This document shows, piece by piece, positions 48,873 through 60,801 of a DNA stretch of 64,000 nucleotides. A program made the position numbers and the translations under genes. Position 1 is the first letter of the stretch, and each line of letters opens with the position of its first letter. The notes under the pieces are model-generated. The model did not search any database. It was not told the DNA's origin and saw only the letters and a list, made by a program, of their open reading frames with translations. Origin of the DNA: Salarias fasciatus (taxonomy: Eukaryota > Chordata > Actinopteri > Blenniiformes > Blenniidae); contig NC_043748.1 of assembly GCF_902148845.1 (NCBI RefSeq), forward strand, positions 19,537,346 through 19,601,345, written 5' to 3'.

Positions 48873-51800
48873 TCAGGACCGGTTCCCGGGGTGCTGGGTG
48901 CGGGTGTGGCTGTGGAGCCGCGTGGCGGAGGAGAACCTCTTGCCGCACTCGGAGCAGTGCAGCGGCAGCGAGGAGGCGGCGGCGGCGGGCGGGGGGGACG
49001 GCGAGGCCGTGTCGGCGGCGGCGTTCCCGTGCGTGTGGCGGTGCGCCTTGAGGAGGGACATCCGGCTGAAGCGGCGCCCGCACTCCTCGCACTCCGACCA
49101 CATTCTCCGTCGCTTCTTCTGCTGGCAAAAAAAAAACAAAAAAAACACACAGGGACATCAGAAACACGGCAACACCTCCCCATCTGCTCAATCCCTCGTT
49201 TCCCCTCACCTTCCTCCCTTTGTCTTCCTCCTCCTCCTCCTCTTCGTCCTCCCCTGCCTCCTCCTCCTCCGCCGCCGCCGCTCCTCGGGTCGGCCGGTCC
49301 GGTGGGTCGGCGTCGGCTCGGCGGTCGGCGGCGCCGTCTGTCGTCAGGACGACCAGCGTTTCCTTGGCGACCGGGTCCTCGCCCTCTTCGTCCTCCAGCA
49401 GCTGAGACGGCAGAGTGAGGAGGCGCTGGAGCATGGAGGCCGAGGAGCGCCGCCCTGAGGGGGGACAGGTGGAGGTGAGACGAGGAGGAGGAAGGGAGAG
49501 GATGAGAGACGAGAGAGAACTTGATCGAGTTCATCTTTTTATTTTGATGGAACTGAAACCAACTCAACTCTGGCGGAGTCCAGCAGAGGGAGACACACAC
49601 ACTCAAAAGTTTAACAATGGAACATTCACATTATTTGATTTCCATGTTTTCAAATGTTTCTGAAGCAGTATCTGCATTCGTCTTCTTTGCGAATTCTCCT
49701 TCATATAAACTAAATAGTGTCTCATTTCAGCTTTATTCTCCATCTCCACTGCTGACTCTTTAAACTGTGATGGAAAAAAAAAGTGATCTTTTCAACTTTG
49801 ATTTTTATCGTGTCTGAAGTGGAGACAGAAAGGCTTTTTTTGTCAAATTCAAAATTGACTAAATTCACTCTTTTCTTCAAAATTCTACACACAATACCCC
49901 ATAATGATAGTACGATTTGCAAATATATTGAAAAAGAAAAACCACAGAAACTGAGCATTCAGAGTCTTCGGTGGATATTTTGTTGATGATCTCTTGGCAG
50001 AAGCCGCAGCCTCCAGTCGTTTTGAGTGCAGCACTCTCTCTTTGCAGCACTTCTCAAGCTCAGCGCCACCGGCAGCGCCATGGAGGGGGGGGGGGGCCTT
50101 GGTGGTGCTGGAGCTTCCCTCTTGCGATAGCCAAACCACCCCCAAGAAATATTCAATAAAGCTTACAGCTAGGGGTCGCGCCTGCTCGCTCTCTCTACTA
50201 TTATGTAGCTGTTCTGTAAGGTGATGTTGGGAAAACGAGTCGTGGATTTATTGTATAAATCTGTGAACCTGTGTCCACTTCAATGGAAATAAAATGGTCT
50301 CTCCCCCTCTCTCTCTCTCTTTCCACTGTGGGAGACCAAAAAGTCAGAACACCAACACCCTGGACGAAGAGGCTGTCTCTGAGGTGGACTAGAGCCGTGA
50401 CTGAGGGATCGCAGACAGAACATCAATCGCGGCTGATCCATTGAGACAGCCTGGATCCAATGGGTGCAATTCTAATTGGCCATCAAACAAAACAGCTGCT
50501 CCACTGATTAATAGAAGTAACCCGGACCCAGTGGGTGTAAGGTTTACTGAACTCCAGGCTCCTACCATGTGGAACCGGCTCCCAGTTCTGCTCCTTCTCT
50601 CGTTTCAATGTAATTTCATTGTATTGCTACATGTCACTGATGATTGTTCCTCTTGTAGCCTATGTACCTGTGTTTATATATGAATTGTATGTAGATACAA
50701 GAAGCTGTCTGTTCTATCTCCTTCTCCTTCTGTCTCTCACCCCAACCGGATTAGCAGAAAGCCTCCACCTCTGAGCCTGGTTCTGCAAAGGTTTCTTCCT
50801 GTTAAAAGGGAGTTTTTCCTTTCCTCAGTCGCTTCTGCTTGCTCATGTGGATCTGTTGGGTTTCTCTGTAAAAGTGTCTAGAAATGACCATGTTGTAATT
50901 GGCACTTCATAAATAAAGCTGAATTGAATTGAAATATGATTTTAAAAAAAAACCTTTTTTTTCTACATTTAGTCTGAATATTACAAATGCTTGTCTTGTT
51001 CACTAATAAATACATCAACAAAATACGTATTTATTTATTTAGTAAAAACCCACTGCTGTGTTCCTGTTAATGAGAGCGTTTTTTGTCCTGGTGAGCATAA
51101 CTTATTTATAGTGATGAAAAACAGAACGCTTTTTACTAAAACGTCCCCGGGAGGAACGGGAGGAAACATAACCCTAATTTCTCTTTCGCTCTCAATCTCC
51201 ACTCCACAGCCGACATCGTGCTTTATAATGACTAATCTGTTGCCTACTTGGTGGTTGAGATACACATCGTGACTCCCTCTGCTTCGCGCTACGAGATGTT
51301 TATTGATGCGTGAGGCGTTTCAGACTCACCAGAGGGGCTAGAGGGCGCTCCTGCTCCCGGTGTGGTCGTTGCTGCGTTGCTGTCTGTCTGTGGCGCGGTG
51401 GCGGCGGCGGCGGCAGCAGCCGCTTCGGCTTCGTCCTCGTCTGGAGAAAACACCTCCATGTCTTCCAGGGGGGTCCAGCGGGGGTCCTGCTGGGGGGAGG
51501 AGGGGGAGGGCTCCAGGGTCACCGAGGGGGCGGACAGCACCTCGTCACGATGGGCTCCGGCCTCACCCAAGCCCCGCCCGCCTCCGCCGCCCTCCCCGCC
51601 GTCTCCGGCCAGCTCTTTGATCTGCCACACGTCGCTGCACCACTTCTGCCCGAAGACCTTGTCCAGGATGGGGACCCAGTCCTGAGAGACCGAGAGGACC
51701 GGGGGCGGCTCCGGATCTGAGGGGGAGGGGAGAGGAGGGCTTTAGGAAAACAACAAGCTCCAGCAAAGGAGGCATCTCCTGATCTCGACCCAGTTCAGAC

Positions 51801-52121
51801 CAGATCAGACCGTCTCAGACCACTCACCGTCTTTCTCCGCCGTCTTCTTGGAGACGGGGACCTCGGCCTCCTCTCGGGTGTCCTCTGAGCCGCTGGGGGA
51901 CACCGAGTCGTTCTCGGACCCCCTCCTCCGGCCCCCCGCCCTGCCCTTCTCGGAGCCCCCTCTCTCGGGGGGGCCTTTGCCCAGCCGCTCCTCCAGGGCG
52001 TGCTGCTCGCGCTCCATCTTGGTGATCTCCAGCAGGAGGTCGTCGAACGACGCCTCCACGATCTTCGTCAGCTCGCGCACGGCGAAGTCCAGAACCTGCT
52101 CCATGACGGATTTCAGCTGGT
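48873..52121 (-). CDS. C2H2 zinc-finger protein with helical N-terminal domain and two C-terminal fingers (5' end unresolved)
   Basis: Exons 52121-51828, 51716-51330, 49454-49210 and 49121-48873 are phase-compatible and encode 391 residues plus a leading partial codon. The first exon starts in a helical, coiled-coil-like domain (DQLKSVMEQVLDFAVRELTK, then DDLLLEITKMEREQHALEER) of the kind that begins many fish C2H2 proteins, followed by a Lys/Ser-rich linker. The second holds SQDWVPILDKVFGQKWCSDV and a run of Ala. The third is acidic. The last has two fingers, CEECGRRFSRMSLLKAHRHTH and CSECGKRFSSATRLHSHTRTQH, separated by about 30 Ala/Ser/Pro residues. The exon at 52121 follows an acceptor (cactgcag) and needs one upstream base, so the start codon lies in an earlier exon, possibly 59381-58994. 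Likely a DNA-binding regulator; orthologue not recognised. Confidence 0.75.
50320..50935 (+). mobile_element. LINE 3' end with TTGAA-type tail
   Basis: Contains 'ctaccatgtggaaccggctc' (frame reading APTMWNRLPVL, the end of a LINE ORF2) and the well-known fish tail 'tttcttcctgttaaaaggga' + 'gtttttcctttcc' + 'gggtttctctgtaa', ending 'ataaagctgaattgaattga'. This is an L2/Maui- or Rex-type non-LTR element, 5'-truncated, in the intron between zinc-finger exons 2 and 3. Confidence 0.75.
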
Positions 52122-55059
52122 CTGCAGTGACGGGGGGGGGGGGGGGTCCATACATAACAGGGACATTTATGTCATGTGAGCAAAACCGCCATCCAGGAAA
52201 AGAACAGTGAGTTTGGATCAGTGCCATCAACGTGGGCTGCTTGGAGAATCCGTCACCCACATTTCCACATACTGGACTGTCGTCGTCATGGAAACAAACA
52301 GGTCCATGATGAGACCGTCCGTTTGAGTTTCACTTCATATTCCGGGTGGCATCTCTGCACCATCGATGCGGCTCAGCCGGCCTCACCGGCACCCGCCAGA
52401 CGGGCAGTATCAGCCCCGCACATAAACCCCACTGAGTACGAGACGTCTGTTGCCATGGTAATGACAAATCATGGTTAGCACGACTGAATCATTTCCAGCA
52501 TTTAGTTTCATGTTTTCACACTTTCCGTCTAATTTTACACTTATGGGCGTAACCATGATACATATATATATATATATTGTACTTCCTCTAATTCAAAAGT
52601 ATTTTTAGGCTCATTTTTTATTTAAGTTTTGTAATATTACATCATTCCAAGCTTAATCTTTTTAAATGCACTGATTCAGACTATTTTTTTTTAATGTGGA
52701 CATTTTCAGGCCAATTATTCAGACACCATAAAGTTTTGAAGGTTGTGTTTTGAGTTATCTTGACAGACTGTAGCCCTGACGGGGGTCTTGGTGTTGTGGC
52801 AGTCTCCTGCTGCTCGGCCCACCGGCAGCTTGTCGGCAGTCATTAGCGTCACTCGGTTTAACTGAAAGGATCTCATTTTATTTGTATTCGATGTTGAAAA
52901 AGGGGGTCGGAGTCACAGGAGAAAGCGGCCGGGTTCATTATCACTCTATCTGAGCCAAGATTGTTTTGAGCTCAACATAATTGAGATTAAGTTGAAGTCA
53001 AAACAAGATTTCCACATTCTACTGGATAAAAAAGCTTCTGCTTTTGGCAAGTAGCATTGAGCGTGTTAAAGCCTTTCATGTCAGCAGAACTCAAGAAAGG
53101 GTGTGTTTCCACGGTTTACACAGAGCCGAGCATGTAGAAAACCTTTGCATTCTGGAAGCACTTTAATTTTATTTCTTATTTTAATTTCAGTTTTCAGTTA
53201 ATGATGGCTCACAAAACCAAAACACAATTAAAGTTTACAGTTTTTAATTGACAGTGTGTAAATAACTGACAGTGTGTGTGTATACATATACACACACGGA
53301 CATTCGTATGGACAAGTGGGATTGCTACTTGGAGTGGTGAAGTACTGTTATTGCTCATCTACTCGCCCCTGAGCATTAGAACCATTTACTATGGTCATGC
53401 CACACACATGCGGGAGTTGTGTTTTAGAAAGTCGCGTTTGCCCCCCCGTTTCTATGGAGACGGAATCTGAGATCTCAGATCTGAGGGAAGCCTCTGGACC
53501 CTCTCTGGTCTCTGAAACATTCCTTCTCTCACCTACATGCAGCAGCAGGATCGTCCAGAATGAAAGCACAGTTCTGCTCTGGAATATGAGCAGGACTTCA
53601 TTTTACTTTTCTTTGACATGCGCTAATCTGATTTTCTTTTTTTAAATCAGGTCTCTACGAGGGTCCGGGACCCCCTGTTTGGACCCACAGGTTCAGTCTC
53701 CAGCATCTCTCCTGCTCACTGAGATGGCAGCGCGTGGCGTCGGGCTGGACCCGACGCGGTTTTTCCTCGCTCTGCGTCACGGCAGCTCTCGGGTCAGATC
53801 AAAGCGCCGCACGGCATCATTAGCTCATCCTCCTCCTCTTCATCCTTTGTTCCCTTGCACATGGCAGAGAAAGCAGGGCGACCTTTGACCCCGACGTGTT
53901 GCGACCTCATTCCCCGGCTCCGTCTGTGAGTGTGTTTCGTCAGACGCAGATGGACGGGATTCGTTGCCGCGGGGCACGCCGTGACATCACGGCGGCCTGT
54001 CGCGACCTGGATTTTTTTGTGTAGGGGGGGGTGGTGGTGGTTGGGTGGTTGGGGGGGGGGGGGGGGGGTTTGCATGTCTTTGGTGTATTTGCGTGTCAGC
54101 GAGCAGATGTGAGCATGCCTGCAGAAGAGCGGCGGCGTCTTCCTTTTATTTCTGTCTCACGTGTGGCTGCATGTGTGTGAGTGTGTCTGTAAAAGAGCGT
54201 GAATGTGTGTATGAACAATCAATCTGTTCAGGATTTAGCTTCCAAGACTGTTTCATATATATAGACACACACACACACATATATATACATATATATTTTT
54301 TAGGTATTTTGTCATTGACCTATTTGTTTAAATTTCAATTTTTTTATTTGACATTTTTGAATTTCATGTCACATTTTCCTTGCTAAAGGACAGTTTTTCT
54401 GCCGTTCTCGCAGGTTCTACGTCAAATTCATGACAAAACGTGCTGCAACTCCATCTGAGGCAGAGGTGATGGTGGGCTGTAGTACTTGTGCTCGGTTGAC
54501 TCATCCTGCACACCGCTAATTAAGCGACCTGACTCTCTTCAGGCTAATGCTAGCTTCAAAGCTGTTTCCTTCAGCTTCCTGAGTCAGCAATGTGACGAGA
54601 GGCTCTGCAGTCAAAACTCAACGTTTCTTGAAACGTTGCGTCTCTCTCTCTCAGGCAGTTTATGGTGCCATAAAGCCGTCAAGGTCTTCACCATGCAGAG
54701 CCTCCGCATCGCCCGATGTACCTCGACAAAAATGCACACATCAGATTCCTGTTTGGTTCCGTTCACACGTGAAAGAAAACAGTTGGAAAACAGTCGAATG
54801 TTGAAACATAGCAAATCCCATTAGAATCAAATTCCAAATGCGTCAATCATCTTGTAGCAAAAAGTAAACTCTACCAACAATTCTTCCGCAATTTCACGCC
54901 AGAAGACTCACAAACTCAACAACCATGGAGTACGTTAAGAATCACGTGATCCACATGAAACTACGAAGAAGCTGTTAAATTCAAGAGCGAACATCACACA
55001 CCGTCCAAGGACACCGCAAAAAAAAATCCTGTGTCGTCCATCGCTTTGCACATCTCCGA
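52122..55059. other. Interval between the two helical-domain exons, left part
   Basis: No exon supported. Contains a run of 16 G at 52131-52146 (the polypyrimidine tract of the exon acceptor on the minus strand), an AT microsatellite at 52560-52577, a G-run of about 28 at 54040-54068 and a CA/TA tract at 54262-54300. Confidence 0.6.
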
Positions 55060-55440
55060 TAATATAGTAGGGCTGGATGAAAAGTCGATAGCAATATATA
55101 TTGATCGACAGACGTGTGGTGCGACGGGAAAAAAACGGGATCGATAAAAGGTTCGATAGAAAAAATAGCTTCGCTTTCTTTTTCATGACAGTCTATCACG
55201 AAGCTTGATACGAATCATTACTTCCTCCCAACCAATCACAAACGCAGACGCTCGGAGCATGTGCCAACAACGTCTCAGCAAGGAGAGGCGGAAGAAACTG
55301 TCCTTTATAAAGTTCCACTGATTCACCAGCATGACAATGTTTCAGCTCTGAAGAGTGTTTATCACATCCTAAAGAAGCCCTGGAGGGTTTAAATGACCCC
55401 GCTCAGGGTGGGGGTGAAACCCTGACCCCCCCCCGTATCG
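55060..55440. mobile_element. Possible hAT-type MITE fragment
   Basis: 'tagggctggatgaaaagtcg' followed by 'atagcaatatatattgatcg' and 'atcgataaaaggttcgat' resembles the fish MITE family beginning 'tagggctgggcgatatgg' with cgata-rich subterminal repeats. No right terminus was identified. Confidence 0.35.
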
Positions 55441-55987
55441 CCCCACACCTGGCTGCTCCGACAGGAGCTGATACATCTCACTAGCTAGCGCCTAGCCGGC
55501 CAACGAGTGTGTGGCGAATGGCGAAGCTCCCCGACTCTGTTCAGACTCAGAGCAGACCCGGGAAAAATTTCGGGAACACCGGCACGAAGACATGCGCGAA
55601 GGCCTCCACACGGAGCGGCACACCTGGACCGTACGTTAGTGGAAACGGCAGACAGCGCGCTTTCTCTCCATGCTAACGGATCCACTGCGACTCAGCTGGA
55701 GTGCCCATGAGCCAAGACAGAGTTCAACCAGATGAACTATAATGACGGGAAAAGGCTGCCTTGCTTTAGATGTGTTAGCAGCTAGCGGTTCCTCCAGGAG
55801 AATGAGTGAAGAAATAAAGAAACTTGCAGTGATGCTGGACTGCAGGGGGAGTCGACTTTAACCTCCAGATCTTTGTTCTTGAGTGGCGATTTTTTTTTGT
55901 TTTGTTTTGTTTATGTTTTTTTCCATGGTTTGTGTGTTTATTAAAAGTAGGTCATCAGGCAACAGCATAAAATAGCCAGGGCTGTAC

Positions 55988-56380
55988 TTAAAGGTGCATT
56001 AAGGAGTGTTTCAACTTTAAAAATACTTATTTTCCACCATAAATATGTAACAAATATTCAATGATGTGTACAATGTGCCCTGACATGTTCATTGTAAGTA
56101 CCGCTAACAGCGTTAAATAGTCACTTGAAAGTTGCAGTGCCGGTCTGGCAATTTGTCTTTCTTGGGGAGAATTTGAGAGGATGTGATGTAATGCGCGCTC
56201 CCGCTGGCCTGACTCGCTGAGCTTTTGTTTTGTCCGCCATTACTCCGCCAGATGCTTGGCGAGCAACAACTGAGCAGTACTGAGGACAGACCTTCCAGAA
56301 AGTAAGAAAAGACCTGGCGACCGATCGCTCTACACCCTCAGTGTTACAGCGGTGAACTCCTTCGCAGTACATTCAGTGTG
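55988..56380. mobile_element. MITE with AAAGGTGCATTAAGGAG end, copy 2 (inverted)
   Basis: Left end TTAAAGGTGCATTAAGGAG at 55988-56006. The body matches the reverse complement of the right half of the copy at 26866-27407 (shared 'gtacaatgtgccctgacatg', 'gttgcagtgccgg', 'tgtccgccattactccgcca'). The far end is diverged or truncated near 56370. Confidence 0.7.
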
Positions 56381-58440
56381 GCTACGTGGTGTTTTGAATT
56401 AGGAACTGTTTTTTCCAAACTAAGCAATTCAGAATTACATGCATGAGCTTGGTGTTTACATGTGAAAAACGAAGGATTAAATCCTCTTTAATGCTCTGAG
56501 GCTGCGAAGCGTCATGAGCCCGTCCATCCGCTCTTCTCATTATATCCACTTCTTCTAAAGCTCCCATTAAATAAATCGTCTCCATACGAGTCGAACCGCG
56601 GGCCGTGGGCCGCCATCTTGGAATATTGCATCATCGCGAAGGACGAGCATGCGCAGAACGACCGGAATAAGGTCACGCCTAATTTACATTTAATTCCGCT
56701 TCTGAAGGAGAATAAACCGGCCGGTCTATTCGGATTTAAAACTTACTTCAAACAAAGTTTTCAGGCGTCTGCATGGCGATTTTAGAGCAAAATTAAGCTT
56801 TATTCGGATTCTGCGCTACATCGACGGAAAGGCATAACTCCGCCTTTCAACCAGCCACTCCTGTTCTTTTCCGGCTAGCTGTGGAACAGCTTAGCTCATG
56901 TTGATCACTGTGGCCTCTTTATATTTTCTCCACTAACTACGAAGTGGCCAGTAACATGGAGAGCAGCTGCCTTATGCTATCCACTCTCAGTATGTGAGAC
57001 GGCGCCACCTGCAGGTCACGCATGGACCAATATACAGCAGACATTAATAAAGAAGTGTTTTTATAGCTAAGTTTTGAATGTCAGGAAGATTCGAGCAGAT
57101 TAAGGATGACATGTGTGGGAAAGAAGGTTATTCGGAGCTATCGGCTGAATTCGTTGTCATAGCGACTGCATCTGCAGTTTGTCTTCGAGTCGTCCCTGGA
57201 ACTCGACATCCGATTGGCTCTCCGATGACATTACGCCTCTGAATATTGACGACCCTATTATTTATTTATTTATTTTTTAACAGCCACTCTGTAGACGTCA
57301 TGGTCCTTGGTGACTGAGAAACATAAAAAACTCGCCACGATGCCGTTCAGAAACTCAGGAGCGTCTGCACACTGTCAGCCCGGCGACACCTTTGTTCGCG
57401 CCTTGCCTCCTTTTCTTCTCTCTTAATCTCGACGGGTCCGTTTGGACGCTGACCACGAGGCCGGGTTTTCCCTCCCCGTCTCCTGCAGTCTGTTGCCTCT
57501 TTGTCCTGGTGCCCCCCGCCTGCCCTGCCCACCCCTATTTGCTCGACCGGAGCCCCTCCCTCCCGAAGAGGACACGTCAAAGACGACCGTAAATCTAACT
57601 TTATGATCCGCACACCGGAGGACTGGGGCTGTTTGGTTTCTTGTACTTTTCTTTTGAGGCGTTTCCTGCTGAAAATGTGGGAGAAGCCTTTAACGTGAGA
57701 CGCTGTGGAAACGCCACTCTCACGCCTGCTTTAAATAAAGCCGCTTTCAAAACCCTGCTCAACCCAACAGCTGCATCGAAACTCATAAAAAGGAGACACA
57801 AAAAAATAAAAAACGTGCTGCATATCGCCATGGTCTCATCCACTCCTTTAAATACAACCCCGGCAGGCACTGAAATCTGCCAGACAACAGGGAGAAAAAC
57901 ACTGCAATACCCCAAACCACATGAAAATACACTGACCGGATGTCTGCGGACCGTGTGCCATTGAACTTGTGTGTATCTCTATATTTTAATCTAGTCGGTC
58001 CAAGATGATGCCCACACCTTTAGGATGCAAGTGCAATAAAAGATGCTGACGCACTTATAAAAAAAATCCACATGGCTCCTTCTCCCATAAACACATTTTG
58101 AGTCTTTATAGGACAGAAGAAAATTACGTGGTGTAACGGTATTTTTAACTCTATTCAATGCTTCTTTTTTGTTCCGATGAGCAAGAATGATTCCGATAAC
58201 GTACAAACTTTTGCAAAACTTGCTTAAAGCACAGAAACCCCAAACCCAGAGGATGGAGTGAAAGGTCGACTTTGTTATTTCAGAGTGAAACAGTGAAAGT
58301 GATGTTACATAAAAACACTGCAGGCGGTCAGAAATGGGCACATGTGGTTTCTGTTTGACAAAGAAACTGCATTAATATGTAAATTGTGAACATTTAGAAA
58401 GTACTTAAACCGATCATGTGCAGAGACATGTAATTGCTAT
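56381..58440. other. Interval between helical-domain exons, right part
   Basis: No exon supported. 56395-56830 has features of a degenerate DNA-transposon copy ('catgcgcagaacgaccggaa', 'ttcggatttaaaac', 'tattcggatt') but no boundaries were found. The rest is ordinary sequence. Confidence 0.5.
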
Positions 58441-58993
58441 GCAGTAAATTGAAGCGGGCACACCGCCGGGGGGCAGAGCGGGAGCGGTGGGGGGGTTTCT
58501 GGGGAGAATTTTGGTCTCATTTCTGGAACCTCATGACGTCAACACAAACAGGACGCTTTGATGGCAGATTGTGAGACACTCCGGAGGTTTGTTGGCCGGT
58601 AGAGAGGCCTCTCTCCGCGGGGAGGAATGTGAGGCGGGCGCCGGGAGAAAGTTGCCCCGGGTCCGACAACGTGCTCCAGCCTCCCCGGGACGCTCCTGGG
58701 GCGGGCGCGCGGACGCGCCGCGCTCCCGCCTCGCTGGCTCCCCTCGTCCCCGCCGCCGGTGCCAGGGCAGCCCGGGGACGTCCCGCTCACCTGCGGGCCT
58801 CCGTCGTGCCGACGCCGCTCGGCAGCAGCCTCCGGACGGCCCGCAGAGTTACGCAACGCCGCAGTTAGCGTGCTCTTTGAGGGGGGAGGAGGAGGGGCAG
58901 TGCCGGGCTGCTGCTGCTGCTGTTTGTTTGTGTGTGCGTGCGTGTGTGAGAGTGTGTGCCACCCTAGCGCGAGTTGTGTAACCAGGCGCCTAC

Positions 58994-59381
58994 CCACGAC
59001 TCGTCCTCGCTGCTCCAGGCGGCGCGTGTCGGTGTGCACGCCGGGCTCCGGGCCCTGCCCCCCGGGGGCGTGGAGCTGCTGCGGCGGCTGCTCGGGCTTT
59101 GTCCTGCCGCCGTCCGTCCTCTCGTCGCCCATCGCTTTGCCGGCCTTGTGCTTACCGGCCACCGGCGAGCCGCCGTCCGAGGCTCGGCCGCGGGTGTCCC
59201 GGGACTGCAGCTGGACCCGGAGGCGGCGGTTCTCCTGCTCCTTGACGGCCGTCTCCAGCAGCAGCGCGTTCAGGCTGGAGCCCACCGACTTGCTGATTTC
59301 CTGCACGGCGAGCTGGACGACCTGCTCCAGCACGGACTCCAGCTGGCCCTGGAAAAACGAAATGTACACGGCCCCGTTCAT
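58994..59381 (-). CDS. First coding exon with helical N-terminal domain of a fish C2H2-type protein
   Basis: ATG at 59381 (context GACATGA, purine at -3) opens 129 codons plus one base, ending at a donor GTGG|GTAGGC at 58993. Residues 1-45, MNGAVYISFFQGQLESVLEQ then VVQLAVQEISKSVGSSLNAL, match the fish zinc-finger N-terminal pattern M.N...F..QL.SVME....AV.EI.K, followed by a coiled-coil stretch (ENRRLRVQLQSRD) and a Gly/Pro-rich linker. No fingers follow within 6 kb downstream on this strand. The next exon in correct phase is the one at 52121, which carries a second copy of the same kind of domain. Either this is exon 1 of that gene or a separate gene whose remaining exons I cannot see. The island at 58600-59800 is the promoter. 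Confidence 0.6.
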
Positions 59382-59800
59382 GTCTTCGGCCCCTCCGCTG
59401 GGAGGGCTCTCTCATTCTCCTCCGCGCCGGGCCGGAGTCCCCCTTCGGAGGGCTGCTGCTCGCTGATGGGCCCCGCGTGTGTGGGGCTGCTGCGGCGGCT
59501 CCTGGCGCGGCTCCTCCGGCTGCTGCTGCTGCTCTCTCCGCCGAGCGGTTCCAGCGCGTGTTCGGCTGCTCCGGACGCGGCCGGAAAGACCCGAATAGAC
59601 GCGCAGCGACTTTTTCCCCGCCCACATGTTCCCGGCGCGCGCGTCTCGTGCACGCTCGTGCCCTTCAGTCAGCTTCGCCATTTTGGATCTGAGAGAGAAA
59701 CATCCGTCATTTCCACATGTTCCAGAAGCGCCGCAGAGAGGAGCCGAGAGGAGCGGGGAGGAGCGGGGAGGAGCCGCCGGGCTCCGGCGCCTCCTCACAC
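59382..59800 (-). promoter_or_regulatory. CpG island, 5' leader with an upstream ORF
   Basis: GC-rich leader of the helical-domain exon. An ATG in strong context (CAAAATGGCG) at 59681 opens a 90-codon frame that stops at 59412, just before the ATG at 59381, so it would be a uORF if the leader is unspliced. No donor is apparent between them. Confidence 0.5.
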
Positions 59801-59833
59801 CGCGCTACAATAACAGCAGCGGCTCCAAATCTC

Positions 59834-59932
59834 CGCCTGCAGAGTTAAATTTGCTGCCTTCACGGCTGGATGAGCCTCCATTACACATGTCACTCCGATT
59901 ATTCCCACAATGTCAGCTGAAATCATTAGCCA
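59834..59932. repeat. 100-bp direct duplication, copy 1
   Basis: Shares 'agttaaatt', 'ttcacggctg', 'gtcactc', 'gattatt' and 'tcagctgaaatcattagc' in the same order with 60697-60801, about 80 percent identical by eye apart from a short insertion. Family unknown. Confidence 0.8.
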
Positions 59933-60696
59933 GCGCCTCAAACATTTAAATTTCCCATTTACAAATATAGTTTAACAGCAGTTTTTACAACTGGTTTTTA
60001 CTTTAGTGGGAAAATGAGTGAAAGAGGCTTAAGGAGAAACCACATGAATGAGTAGTAAAGTAGTTCACACTGTTCTGAGCAGGAAGCAAATATGTAGAGT
60101 GACTTAAAGTCAAACAGGCCGAACAAGAACAAGAAGACTTCCAGGAAAAGTCCACAAACAAAACAACAATGTGTTCATTCAGTATGGAAATTAGAGAGAG
60201 CCCATGAGGGAAAGTCCCTTTCCCAGCGTGTCGCGGTCCCATAATAAGAAACTCTTCACAAGCCCTCCATTTACACGGAAACACTGTCTTTATGCTGTCA
60301 TTCCAAAATAGTTTCACGTTTAAACAGCAGAGTTTTGAAAACAATATCCGTTTACACTGAAACGACAGAAACGCTGAAAGCGATGCAGTTAGCATGCCGG
60401 GCCACAAGTTGGTGCTATTGGTTGTTCTTAGCATGAAACCTTGTGCATGTGCAGTACACAAACATTACCATGGACATAAGACTAAGGGTAAAAAACAGAA
60501 TTTTTCTTGCCACAGTGAAAATTTGAAACTGAGCTCTGAGGTGAAGTGATACTGTCGGAATGGTAACCAAAGTTTCTATTACTGTTTTATTGTTCCAGGA
60601 AAAAAAAGGAAAAAAACCCATAAAACTATAACTGGAAAACACTGACTGGATTTGTCATGACCTGCTGATATCCTGTGAAGACTTACCCGATCCTCT

Positions 60697-60801
60697 GCCT
60701 GCGGAGTTAAATTTACCGCTTTCACGGCTGAATGAGTCTTTTTGTTTTTTGCACCCGTCACTCTGATTATTTCCACAGTTTCAGCTGAAATCATTAGCTG
60801 G
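60697..60801. repeat. 100-bp direct duplication, copy 2
   Basis: Same orientation as the copy at 59834-59932, with an extra T-rich insertion near 60737-60750. Confidence 0.8.

Noticed and set aside
48547-49606. Frames of 290-295 codons over the two-finger exons
   Set aside because: They run through the intron between exons 3 and 4 and out of the finger frame; splice junctions give the correct reading.
52122-52260. Unspliced start of the two-finger protein at 52260 or 52151
   Set aside because: The frame crosses a C-tract and a good acceptor (cactgcag), the usual layout of an intron end; an upstream exon is more likely.
53679-53888. 69-codon plus-strand frame
   Set aside because: No similarity, repeat or splice context; within the range of chance for GC-rich sequence.
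58759-59813. Long plus-strand frames of 235 and 279 codons
   Set aside because: CpG-island artefacts opposite the helical-domain exon; no recognisable domain or splice support.
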